Positions 1 to 18,869 of a stretch of 64,000 nucleotides of DNA are shown here, in pieces. Source of the DNA: Prunella strophiata (Eukaryota > Chordata > Aves > Passeriformes > Prunellidae); assembly GCA_036583965.1 (NCBI GenBank), contig JAZBQD010000031.1:1527481-1591480 (forward strand). Direction: 5' to 3'. Both the position numbers and the translations under genes were made by a program. The notes beneath the pieces were generated by a model. The model saw only the letters and a program-made list of their open reading frames with translations, was not told the origin of the DNA and ran no database searches. Numbering within the stretch: the stretch's first letter is position 1; each line of letters begins with the position of its first letter.

Positions 1-210
1 GCCTCAAATTGTGAGGGTCAGGTTGGACATCAGGAGGGATTTCTCCATGGAAAAGGTGGTCAGGCACTGGAACTGCCCAGAGCAGGGCTGGAGTCCCCAT
101 CCCTGGAGGTGGTTTTAGAACATGTGGATGTGCTGGGTGTGGATCAGGGCTTAATGGTTGGCTTTGATCCCCTCTGATCTCTCCAGCCTTAATGATTCTG
201 TGATCCCATG
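1..210 (+). mobile_element. CR1 LINE 3' fragment
   Basis: The segment reads ggttggacatcaggagggat, then ccatccctggaggtg, and ends in the CR1-type tail aatgattctgtgatccc. These are the characteristic last 200 bases of avian CR1. The left end is cut by the window. Confidence 0.9.
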
Positions 211-242
211 ATAACACCTTTGGGAATTGCCTATTCCACTGC

Positions 243-263
243 AAAAAAAAAAAAAAAAAAAAA
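243..263 (+). repeat. poly(A) run
   Basis: An uninterrupted run of 21 A lies in the EXTL3 intron. No retrocopy or SINE body was recognised in front of it; the nearby CR1 ends about 30 bp earlier and CR1 elements do not carry poly(A) tails. Confidence 0.9.
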
Positions 264-2905
264 CCCACCAAACTAAAAATTTGGGTTATCAGTATCAGAA
301 CTCTCAAAAGATCGAGCTCTTTCTTCTTGAAATGACTTTTTTTTTGGCTTCACAGCAAACAGCAGCTCGTAAATCTGGCTCGTGGTCCCAGACCTGCCAG
401 TGGAAGTTGGATCATGAGCTTTGCACTCCACAGTTTTTCCCTGTGAGCTTTAGTGAAAAGCACACATAGGAATTTTGGGAAGTTGAGAAGGGAATGAGCT
501 GCAGCAGTGGAAGTATTGGAACATGACAGCGTGTTATCCCAGGGACCTTCTTTGAGCCAAATAATTACAATTAATTGTAAAATAAATCTAATTGGACAAC
601 CAGCTCCATGTGCATCTCTAATTGCACAGCCACTAACAGCAACACACAGAGAATAAAAATCAGTATCTGCATCCCTTTAATGTTAAAACGAGCATCCTTC
701 TCCTTTCCTTTCTCTGGGAAGATGTGACAGCTGCTTCCTGTATGAAAATGAATAAATAATCAGTTTTATTTGTATCTCAAGCTGTTTTCTCCTCTCGGAG
801 ACGAGCGACCCACTGATCTCAGCTGAGGAGTTTAAAGGGAGACCAAAGTGTTTGCACATTTTCTGTGCATGGACACAGCATCAGTTTAAAAAAAGCCTTT
901 CCATGCTATCTTCCTGTGTGGTTTTGTTCTCAGCAGGGGATAATTTATGCTGGGTTTTATGTTGCATTATTTAATTACACGTATTTTTAAAATGCGTCTG
1001 TTTTGCCAATTTATATTCAGCGTGCTCTGCCTTTGGATGGCTTTGGAGCTAAATACCCTTCTCATACCTCTGGAGATGAGTCTTAAAATAGTCTATAAAT
1101 CCTTTTAATTCAGAGTTGGAGAACGCTTTAAGTCAGAGGTAGCAAAGCTGGAGGTTCAGGGCATCAAGGAGGGGCTGTGGCTGTTTCAAGGTGAAGAGGA
1201 AGGAGCAGGGAATAATTAAAACATGAGAAAAGGGATAACAGTAACTTCCCTATCCATCTTTACAAGGGAGGATTAAAGGGAAAACAAGAAGGTGAAGAAT
1301 TGCCAGGGGAAACCACTGTAAAAACCAGGGACAGCTCCTCAGGCAATGCATGACTGAGGGAACATCCTGCTAAGAGTGTCAGGTTTGGGGTGGATGCTCA
1401 GATAAATGGATATTTTTAGTACCATCAAGTCAAAAAGGGGAGCAGATTCCAGAGGATTTCTATGGGCCAATAGAAATCCTCTGGATTTCTCCATCCAAGC
1501 ACATCCTGGGACTCATGCAGTGCTGGAACAAAGCTGGGAGCCAGCTGGGAATGGTGAGGGTTGGTGGGGAGAGACCACCAGGAGTCACGAGAGGAGCACA
1601 TCCCCTGTGGCTTTGCCTGGATGCAGGAGGATCCAGGCATCTCCCTCAGGATGGGCTCAGGATGTGGTGACAGGGTTCTTTAGGAGCTGAGCTCCCAGCC
1701 ATTCCCATTTATTGATTTAGCAGGATCTGGGTGTGTTAACCCCAGGGTAACACCCAAATATCACTGTCCTAACAAACACCTCAGAGCTGCTTTTTGTGCA
1801 TCTGCAGTTTCGCCTCTGCGTCCCAAGTTTTTTTAAACATTCATTATCACAAACACAAAAGAACATCTATTTTTTTCTACAAAATGCCAGCCTGCTCAGA
1901 CCTGCCAGTGTGTCTGGAAGGAGCTTTGACACCCTGCTCACACAGTGTCAAAGTGCAGGGCAGCAATTCCTGCTGGATTTGCAGCTCATCCAGAGCTGCC
2001 ACAAACGCCCTGGAGCCCTGTGTTGTGCCAGACTCATTTCCTCAAGTTTTTTGGGTCTGTGTTGGGAAAAAGAGCGTGGTTTTGGGGAGGAAAGGCATCA
2101 TCCCAAGGGCTTGGCTCTGGTGGAAATGCCATGCTGGCATCCCATCCCCTCCCTGCCCATGCAGCTCTGGCAATGTGCCGGGAGGAGCCTCGTGTTGTAT
2201 CCAGTGAGGCCAGATTATTTTATTTCTCATGAAATGAAGAACTCCTGGCTGAGCCAAAGGCCTGGATCTGTGCTGTTGGCTTTGGAAAGCAGGATGCTGG
2301 CCAGAAGGAGCTGGATGAATTTCTGTCCTCTGAGGGTTTTCTCATGGGGGGAGTTGAGGTTGGCAGGAGGGAAAAGGTTCTGCGTGGGCAGGGCAGGACA
2401 CCAGCGCCGCTGGGTGTGAGGCTGCACTTGGAAATCTTCAATAAGCACCACCATGGTTGTCCTTGGTAGGGGCAGCCAAGCAGATTTGAGGTCTGGGCTG
2501 AGAGCCACGGTGATCCTGCCAGCTTTTGTGGAGCAGCTCAGCTTGCCCAGAACAGGTAGTGATAAAACTGAGAAAATCAAGTTTGAAATGTGGCCGTGGT
2601 CGGGCTCACAGGATTTACTCCAATGTCACCTCACTGGGAATGGGCTGCAGAGATTTTGGGTGGCATCTCTGGTGGTGACAGCAGCTCCTCTGGCTTCTCC
2701 TTGGCACCTGTCCTAGCAGAGAGCTTGGCTGCTTGTCTTGGAGCCAGCGTGCCTGGGATCAGCCTCTTCTCTCCTTCCATGAAATGAGGACAGAGCTCAG
2801 TGACATCAGCATCAAAGTCATCTTTAGCAAAGGGAACCTCAGGGGTGCAGTTTCCATATGGAGCCTTGCCCAGTGCCAGAATTCCTGCTGTGGCCAGGAT
2901 GTTGA

Positions 2906-3160
2906 GAGAATCACAGAATCATTCAGGCTGGAAAAGTCCTTTCAGGGCCATCGAGTCCAACCCGTGCCTGATCCCCACCTTGTCACCTTGTCACCAGCCC
3001 GGGGCTCTGAGTGCCACATCCAGCCCTTCCTGGGACCCCTGCAGGGATGGGGACTCCAAACCCCCCTGGGCAGCCCCTTCCAATGCCCAACCACCCTTTC
3101 CATGAGGAAATTCCTCCTCTTTACCCAGCCTGAGGCTCTGTCCCTGTCTGACACCCCACA
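2906..3160 (-). mobile_element. CR1 LINE 3' fragment (reverse)
   Basis: It begins with gaatcacagaatcattcagg, followed by ctggaaaagtcctttcaggg and the gagtccaaccc element. This is the reverse complement of the CR1 3' end. Confidence 0.9.
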
Positions 3161-5917
3161 TTCGATGCTTGGCTCAGTGCAAACTCCTTCTGACAGCTTC
3201 ACTTCCAAAAAATGGCCCAGCTTCCAGGAGGATGCTGTTTGGTGGCACCAGGCAGAGCTGTTGTCCTCCTTGTGCCCATCTCTGGTTGCATTTGCAGAGC
3301 AGCAAGTGCCAGTCTGATCTCACACCTGGGCTGCATAGGGAGCAGGAGTGGAGCTGCTCGTGGTAATAAAGGATGTGATTTATTCTGTTTATGGACCTGC
3401 ACACCCTTCCCTCCTTCCAGGGAGCCTTGTAAATAATCCCAGCACTTGTGCCTGATGTGTAGAGGGGAGAGACTCTGGTGGATCTCAGTCTGTGGGTCTC
3501 AAGTGCCAATCCAGGCAACTTTCTTAATCAAAACATGTCTGGATTTGGCCAAATTCGGAGTTGAAAATAAATGTATGTGACAGGGTGGCTTCAGGGACAC
3601 TTGGAACTCGTTGTTCCCTTTTCCTAGAGTCTGCCACCTCCCAAAGTCCTCCAGCAGAGCCCTTCCCTGACCTCTATTAAGCCTTGATTGGCTGATTTTT
3701 AATTGATTTCTTCCCCACATGTGCATGTGGAGAAGCCTGGGCAGAGAGAAAGGAGGGTGGGAAGTGACCTGCTCAGCTGGGAGCGAGGATGTGGGTGGGA
3801 TGAAGATCATCACCTCCCAGATGTGGCTGTCCTTGGGTGGGGACAATGGGTGGGGACAATGGTGGCACCTCTGGAGCCAGGTTCCAAGCCTGGTGACCTC
3901 AGACTGGTCACCCACTGTGAGAAATGGATTTGTAAATAATTCTCAAAACCTGCCAGGAAGCTCACCCAGTCTTGTGCATCTGTATGCAAACACTGAGGTG
4001 AGGTGTGCTGATTTAGGAAGGCCATGGAATTAGAGATGACATTGTTGAGAGAGAGACTGAGCTAGGAACAAGTTTCAACAAGTTTCAAAATACAGCCTTG
4101 CAAAAAGAAAGATATTTTAGAGAATTAGAGCTGTGAAAGATGCATCTGTAGCAGGACCACGTGGGGTAAAACCAGAGGTGATTGGTGTTAGAAGCAATAG
4201 CAGCATTGTGTGGCAAAAGCTAATGGGCTGGGAAACATTTCTGAGGTGTTGCAACCAGGAAATAGGCTGGCTTCTGATGGAATGGGGTTGAGTTTTACAT
4301 CTCTTATGGCTCACCCTTCATCGAGACTGAAGATGGAATAAAATCATTCATTTTATTTGTATATTTTTAATATTTATTTATTGATATATTTATTTTTATA
4401 CATTTATTTATTTTATTATGTATCAACTCTCAGTTGCTCCATCCCTGTAAAAGCTGGGAAAACCAACAGCCCCTGATCTGGGAGATGAAGTTATCCCTTT
4501 CTGCATGGAGAGGATCCAAGTCCTGCCTGTTCTTCAGTGGAGCCAGAGGGAGCTCGTGGTGTCCCCATCCCACCCATTTGGGTAGAATCTCTCATTTTTG
4601 GCAAAGATGGAAGCAGATCCTTTTCCTGAGAGCTCATTCACTGTCTCCCCAAATTATCCAGCTCTCCTCAGGGCATCCTCCAGGCTTTTTTCCCCTCACA
4701 GGGAGCTGATGTGAGCAGTGAGGCTCCTGGTTTCCTGCAGAGTTTGCTCTTTGCCCAGCAATCAATCCAGTTCACTAAGCTGAGCTGTCAAAACTTCTCC
4801 AAGGGCACGGGCATTCCTCATGTTTTCACCATCAAATTATATGTGACACTTAATTTAAAGCTTAAGCATGAAGCCTCACCAGCAAGGAGATTGCTGGAAG
4901 GTATTGATTTTGCTGCTTTTTTTTGTGTTTATGTATAAAAACATATTTTAAAGTATTGGTAAAAGGACATTAGTGCTGGGCAGACTCTGGATTTATGCTC
5001 TGGTTTAGTTTTCTCTCAGGTTTTTTTAAGATCCATTTGTCCAGCGTGTCTGTGAACAACAAAATACTGGGAGGAAATGGATGTCATGGATTTGTGGGGT
5101 TTTGTGCTCCTCAAGTCAAACAAATCCCAGGTTGTGGACCTGAATCAGCTGGAACTGATTTTCTAAAAGGAGAAGAAGCTTCTGATGTGGTCTGGTGGGT
5201 GCTTGGAGGCATTTTAGGTGTCTTCAAACTTTGCAAACTTCTCAGGAGGTTCAAGGTTTTGAGCTCTGGGCTTTTAGCTGATGGCAAAGCATTTTAAAGA
5301 GAATTAGTGCCAAACAAAAGTCAGAAATAACCAAAATAAGGTGAGCAGGGCACAGTCTGGGGTGGGTTTGAGTCTGGAGGGGTTGGAATTTGGTGCAGGA
5401 CCCACCCCTGGTGCTCTGCTCAGTGTTTGGAGCTCTTGCTGTGCAGGGTTGGTGGGGTTTGGTGATGGGCTGGGGTCTCTCTTTTGTCCTCCTCACTGTT
5501 TGGATCTCCTTGGGAAGGAGAGCTGCTGACTCCCTGAGCTGCCAGAAGCCTTTCAGCTTTGCTGAGGGAACAACTTGCCTGGGGTTTTGACAGAGCTCGT
5601 GGCTCCAGAGCATGGAGGAACAAAGTTGTGGCAAAATTGGTCATTGAAATGATGGAAGGGCAGGAGAAGCAGCACTGGGGGAGAGATGGAGACCTCAGAG
5701 TCTGAAAAAGGACAGAGAGAGGGTTGGTGATGGCATCCTCTGGGCTCTTTGGGGGGTGAGACCCACCAGGGCAGGGGGTGGGAGCTGAAGGGAGACAATG
5801 CCCAAGGAGCAACGTTGGTGTTTGAGAGGAAAGGTGGCTTCTCCCACTCCTGGCAGAGATCTCCCAGTGCCAGCCCCACTGCCCTGGAGCACACAGGAGG
5901 TTCATGTTGGTGACTTT

Positions 5918-6330
5918 GAGGATTCCAGAACGTTTTGGGTGGGAAGGAACCTTAAAGCCCATCTCATGCCACCCCCTGAAGGGACATTCCCACCATCCCA
6001 GGCTGCTCCAAGCCCTGTCCAGCCTGGCCTTGGACACTGCCAGGGATCCAGGGGCAGCCACAGCTTCTCTGGGCACCCTGTGCCAGGGCCTCCCCACCCT
6101 CACAGGGAACAATTCCTTCCCAATATCCCATCCATCCCTCCCCTCTGGGACACATTCCCTGTGTCCTGTCCCTCCATCCCTTGTCCCAAGTCCCTCTCCA
6201 GCTCTCCTGGAGCCCCTTTAGGCTCTGGAAGGGACTCTGAGCTGTCCCTGGATCCTTCTCTTCTCCAGGCTGGGCTCACTCCAGCAGATCCTTGTCCTTC
6301 CTGTGCTGAGCCCAGAGCTGAACACAGAGT
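5918..6330 (-). mobile_element. CR1 LINE fragment (reverse)
   Basis: It carries the block shared by most CR1 copies in this window: gtttgggtgggaaggaacct, aggctgctccaagccctgtc, cttggacactgccagggatc and ccttgtcccaagtccctctc. The copies at 24210, 33917, 35601 and 45832 have the same layout. Open frames here are CR1-derived. Confidence 0.92.
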
Positions 6331-7074
6331 GAGGAGTTGCCTCCTCCTGCTTCCCTCCTCACCCCATTCCCACCCTGATTCCTGCATCCTCTTTTCCAGC
6401 AGTTCCCAGGCAGAGAAGAAGCCCCTGGGAGCATCTGCTGGCTCTGGATAACCCTTCAGCCAAGCCAAGCACTGAGTTTTGTGATGCTTCTCCACCTTGG
6501 GGAGGAGCAGGATCAGGAATTCTTGTGCCAGCATTGTCCCTGCTTTTTCCATGTGCTGATGAAACCACAGAGCTCCTGGGGTGGGAATGCTGCTGGCTCA
6601 GCTCTGGCCCTGCTTTTCCATAGCCCAGAGCTGCCCAGTTTGCTGCTCACTTGCAGTAAATTGTTGGTGCTTTTGATGGCTCTTCAGTGCAATATTCAAC
6701 ATGTTCCTGCTGAATATTCCACCCCCCAGAGCTATGGGCAGCTGAAAGCTCCAGGACTGGCTTTCCATGGGAATTTATTCATCCCAGCTGTCACCCAGAT
6801 CCCCATACAAATACTTCCACTCTTAATGGTTTCAGCGTGGGCTTTTTTGTGGGATCAAATGTAATCTTATTTAATGGAGTTCTATTGCCGTGATGCTTTG
6901 GTCTTTTCACCAGGCTGGGCTTAATTTTTAAATGGAGATTGTTCAGAGCAGAGGCAGGGAAAGGATTGGAGGGATTGAATGGGGTGGGAAATGTGGGATG
7001 GATGGATGGATGGAGTGACTTTGGATCAGCCAGGGGAGGCTGAAAGTGTAAGAGCAGGGAAAGGGTCCAGGGTG

Positions 7075-7317
7075 GATGGGGCAGTCAGGAAGGGTGTGAA
7101 ACTGAGCCAGGGGAGGGTTAGGCTGGATGTCAGGGAAAGGTTCTTCCCTGGAGGGTGTCAGGCACTGGAACAGCTCCTCAGGGAATGGTGACATTCCCAA
7201 GGCTGCCAGGAGCATTTGGACAACGCTCTCAGGGGTGCACAGGGTGGGATTGCTGGGGTGTCTGGATGATCCTGGGGTGTTCCTTCCAGCCCCATGATTC
7301 TATTCCATGATTCTTGG
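7075..7317 (+). mobile_element. CR1 LINE 3' fragment
   Basis: It reads aggctggatgtcagggaaag, ccctggagggtgtcaggcac and ccagccccatgattctattc, the forward-oriented 3' end of CR1 with its ATTCTATT-type tail. Confidence 0.9.
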
Positions 7318-7568
7318 AAGAGGGAGAAATTCACTAGGATTTTACAGCTGTATGGCTGGGGTGGGCTGTATTATTTTTTGCCTTGAGCCAGATCTTTTAA
7401 TCTCTCAGTGAGTTATAATACCCACCAGGATAGCCCAGCTACCTGGCAGAAGGCATAAATGAGCAGGATGGCTCTTGCAGTTGTGTTGGAAACAAAAATG
7501 TTTTAATAAAAGGCAAAATAACAAAGAGAAAAACAGAGCTAGGTGCAAGCAAGCCTTGTACCTGGTAA

Positions 7569-14385
<6,817 letters not shown>

Positions 14386-17300
14386 GAGTGGGAGCAGCTG
14401 GACTTTGCCAGCTCCCAGCACCGGCACGGGGCTGCTTTGGTGGGGCTGTGAGTGCAGCAGGCCTTGGCTGTGGCAGACGGGCCGGCCTGGATTGGGACGG
14501 GCTCTCCCTCCTTCCCCGCGCTCCCAGGGCGCTCACCCGGACAGGGAGCGGGGTCCCACGGCTCCTGTGAGGACTCTCCCACCCATCCTACACTGAGGAG
14601 TGGCTACGCTGGCCACTGGCTCTGCCCCGTCGCTAGCCAAGGGCAGCCGTTCTTTTTAATTATAATTATTGTTATTTAAAATGAAAGTGTTTTAGATTTG
14701 CCGCGTGAGGCACTTTTTTGTTTTGTTTTCTTTTTCCCTCCCCTCTCCCCACCCCGTTTCCCCCTCTGGACCCTTCAGCCCATCCGAGGGGACTGTAGCA
14801 AGGCCAGGTTGGAGGTGTTTGGGTGCAGCATCAGGGCAGCTCCTGGTACCACTGCTGTCCCCATCCTTCCTCCCACGGCACAGCCCTTCCCACCCACCAG
14901 ATCCTGGCTTCTCTTGCCCCGTGGCTACTACTGAGGCCTCTCAGGTGTCACCTGGTGAGGAGCCCTTTGCTCTGCTTTGCTCTGCTCCCCACTCTGAGCC
15001 CCAGGAGAGGAGTAAGGTTGGCCTGGATGGTCCTTCTGGCTCCAGCTCTGGCTCCTGTGCTGTCAGCCCTGGGGGTTCAGTTGCTGCTGTCTCAGTGTCT
15101 TCTCCCTCCTTGTCCTGCTGATTCTCTATAGAAAGGAGCGTGTTTGGGGCAGTAGGGAAAGATCCACCTGCAGCACAGCCAGGGCTGGGGGTGCTCCAGG
15201 CTCCTGGAGGCTCTGACCTGTGCTCAGCCTGGGTGTGCCAGAGCTGCAATTCCCACTCTGCCTCGTCCCCATCCCAGAGCACACCGTGCCCATGTTGGGT
15301 TTGCCAGCACAGCTGCCTTAACCCCAGCCCATCCTCACGCCCTGGCTTTGGGCTGTGTCTGAGGCTTAATCCCAACAGGAGCTTCCCAGTGTGTGATGCT
15401 GCTGGGATCATGTTCACAGCGTGGGTTTGGAGCTGGTTCCTCTCCCCCAGGACAAAAAGCTGTGACCACCCGAGCTCAGCTGCTGCTCCATCCTGCTTCA
15501 GGCCCAGCTGGACATGAGGGGAGCAGAGGAGGGAAGGGCAGAGCTTGGCCCTCATGTGATGCTCTCCCTCAGCACATCCCAGATGTTTGTGAGCAGCCTG
15601 CAGAAGCTCTTGCTGGGTAGGTGGGAAGGTGACACTTGTGTGGTCACCTCGATGTCCTTGGTTTTCCTGGATGTCACCCCTGGTGTGTGGGAGCAGGGAT
15701 GGTCCAGCAGCAGCTCCTGGGCTCATTTCCCAAGGTCAGGCCTGTCTGTGTCTCCTCCTGCACCACGTTTTGGGGCTTCTCTAAACTCCTCTCCCCAGGT
15801 TTTCCTATCAGCACTGACACTTCCTCCAGTGGGAAGGGGAGGGAAGGAGCAGCCTGTTCCCAGCAGAGCCCATGGCTCGTGCCTTCACCAGCACCACTGA
15901 CCACAGCAAAACACAGATCAAGGAATCTTTTCAAAGGTTTTTTTTTTTCCTTTTTCCATTCCCATTTTTGTTTTAACATCAGATGCCCAAAATGCAGCAC
16001 GTGAAGTCTCAGAGTCTCATTAGAAATGTCATGGGAGACTCCTGCGAGGCCCTGGAACACCTGGAAGGATTCTCTGCCCTGCTCAGGGTGGAAATGTGGC
16101 ACTTGTCAGGAGCTGTGTCAGCTCCAGCATTCCCGAGGGGCCTGAGCTCCTCTTCCATGGCTTTAATCCCACCCTCATTAGTGGGGGTTTCGTTAGCAGC
16201 CATGCTGTGGCTCAGGTACAGCCCAGGCCCGGGCTCAGCTCTGCCCTCCCAGCCCTCCTGGAGCACAGAGTGATGTGGGCATGGGCTGCACTTCATCCAC
16301 ACACAGGCACTGCTCAGCAGCCTTCAGGCTTTCCAAACTCCAAAGGGAAATGTGAGAGCCATTCCCGTGAGAGCCTGGGGGAGCATGGATGGGATGGGAA
16401 GTGTTGGCATTCCCAGTGTGTCCTGGGGCTGGGGATGCTCAGGATGTCAGAGCCCAGGCTGGGAATTCTGCTCTCCCTTGCTGAGTTTCGATTCGAGGCC
16501 AGTTGGGATCAGGGATCAGCAGAGCAAATCCAGCTGTTCTTCCTCCCAGGCTCTTTGGCCTTTTCCCACTCTGTTTTTTTTTTTTTTTGTTGGGAGGGTC
16601 CCCTGTCCATTGTGCTGGAGCAGGGACAGGATGTGCAGTGGGATCTCTCTGTGTGTCGTGGGATGAATTCCTCCTTGCTGAGCGCCCCTAAAGGGGAAGG
16701 ATTTGGGGGTGAAGGGGTAAAGAGGCTGCTCCTGGGAGATACCTGGGCAGCAGCAGCGTTGGGAGGGATGGAATTCTGTGGAAAAATGAAATGCCAGCAG
16801 GAACATCTTCCCCAGCCACAGGGCTGGTGCTGCCCCTCCCTGGTCCTACTGCTGCAGCTCTTTCCCAATTCATCCCAAACACCACCAAACCACCTGGAGT
16901 ACAGGACTGGGATTCACAGCCCAGCTTTCTGCTCCTGAGATGTGCCAGCACCTGAGCTGTCCTGAGGCCACTCCACCAGGGAGGAGAGGGGGCATTTCCA
17001 GAGAGTGCTCCCACCCGTGCCACCATCCCAAACAGCCTTCCTTGCCACCTACCCATCGTTCTCCCGGGATTTTCAGGGCATCCCAGGGTCACTCTGAAGC
17101 TCAGGTTTGGTTGTGTGATCCATCCCAGCTCCTGGGGCACGTGGCCTCCACCAGCCCAGCCCTGAGGAGACGGGAAGGGCTCTTGGCAGCTGCACCTTTT
17201 CCCTGTTCCAGAGTTTCTGCTGCTTCCCCCGGGCACGGAGCGAGGCCTTTCCCGCTGTAAATAGCAACGACTGAGGTGGCACAGCCCCTGCCCTCCCCTT

Positions 17301-17427
17301 GTGCCCACGGTGCTGTGAGCACCAGGATTTCAAATCCAACAGGAACTGAGACAAGGAACACTCCTTCGACACGAGCACAATGTTGAGTTTTTTGTAAAAG
17401 GTTCCAATAAATGGAGAGTTTAACTTG
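14386..17427 (+). other. EXTL3: EXTL3 3' UTR
   Basis: The sequence from the stop codon to just past the first good AATAAA (17406-17411) is about 3.0 kb. It opens with an AT-rich stretch near 14655-14700, carries T-runs near 15938 and 16576, and has no CR1 or convincing frame of its own. The exact cleavage base is inferred. Confidence 0.7.
17406..17411 (+). promoter_or_regulatory. EXTL3: EXTL3 poly(A) signal AATAAA
   Basis: AATAAA lies in ggttccaataaatggag. It is followed within about 30 bp by a GT-rich stretch (gcgtctcggtgcctctttgc), as expected of a cleavage and polyadenylation site. No upstream AATAAA of similar context was noticed in the 3' UTR. Confidence 0.7.
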
Positions 17428-18869
17428 GGAGCGTCTCGGTGCCTCTTTGCTGGGGCTGGGAGAGGGGCCCAGCACGGGGCTGTTGCTGCTCCTGGGACAC
17501 CCCAAAAGCAGGCATCTCCTGGGCTTCTGTTCCCACGGGGCAGGTGAGCTGGTCTGGAATGCTGGAAACTCCTCAGGGATGGCAGTGCCTGGAGCTAAAC
17601 CCCATCGTGTTCCTGGTGAGCTCATGGCCAGAAGAGCCCCCAGGAGGAGCTGGACCCCTGAGTGGCTTCCAGGGATGTCCCATCCCAGTTCTGAGGCTGC
17701 TGCTTGTGTGGGTGTTTGCAGGCAATGAGAGCAGCAGCTGAGCCAGCTCTGGGATTGCAAACCAGGCCCATCCCTGCCTGGGGATCCAGAGCCAAAACCT
17801 TTAGGGACAGTTCCTGTGGCATTGCTGGCTCAGGATGCTCCCAGTCCCTCTCCTGTGCAGGAGGCTGAGGTGGAAAAACCAAACGGATCCACGAGGTTTG
17901 TAAGCAGATTCCCAGCTTCAAATCTGCAGGGAGGAGCAGAGGGGGGAAGGAATGGAGCCAGTTGGGCCATGAGCCATGGGATCCCCTCCACGCTGGGCTG
18001 GGAATCCCCCAGGATTTCCTGCATGTGGCTGGATTTCCTCTCTTCCTTCCTGCTGACTTATGTTTTTTGCCCTCCCTCCTGAGCAGCTGCTTCCTCCGTG
18101 GTCACTTTTCACCTCTGTTGTCATTTTTCACCTCTGTGTTTCCTGCCCTTGCTGCTGCTCCCACTGGGAATTGTGTCCTTTCTTTTCCCTTCTGCCCTGG
18201 AGTAAGGCTTGGTTTGTGCTTGGGTTTGTTTCCAGGAGAGGTTTCAGGGAAACCCCAAAGGATTTTAGTTCTGGAGGAAGGAGGTGGATGCTCAGCCTCT
18301 CAAATGCCTGTGATTTCTCCCCTGAAACACTTGCAGGGAGGCAGAGCTATTGCAGGGAGGAAGGGCACAGAATTCCTCACTCCAGGACCCCAGCCTGGCA
18401 GCAGCAGTGGGATGCTGCTTTGGGATCTGGCTCCCAAACCAGCCCAGCAGCATCCTGGGCACGGACTCAGCTGGAGCCCATTTTCTCCTGAGGCTTTTCT
18501 TGAGGTAAAAATCTCCTGATCAATAATTTTTCCTGCTGTAACTGCTGTGTTTGGTGAGAGGAGCCACAGCTCTGGTTCCATTTCCGTTTCTCTGTGAGGG
18601 TTTGTACCCTGGGATGAGGAAACAGAGGCGATAAATCCTGTTAATAATTCATTCCTGCTCCCAGGGGAGGGCAGGCTGAAGTGCTTTACCCTCCACTCCT
18701 CTGCACTACTAAGTGCCCTTGATTCTCCCTTTTGGATGATGCACTCTTTGATAAAAGGCAATTTCACTGGAATTGCTCCTGTTCTGCCCAGCAGTGCCAT
18801 GAAAACCACCAGCTCCTGCTGGAGGCCAGGAAGGACCCACTGCCACCCCTTCCTGGGTGATTGGTCCCA
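17428..18869. other. Intergenic, downstream of EXTL3
   Basis: The segment lies between the EXTL3 poly(A) site and the 30-bp array. No exon, CR1 or tandem repeat was recognised. Open frames here have no conserved character that I can see. Confidence 0.6.

Noticed and set aside
5798..6451. 217-codon + strand frame
   Set aside because: It lies across a reverse-oriented CR1 fragment, and similar frames recur at other CR1 copies (24016, 33833, 45854).
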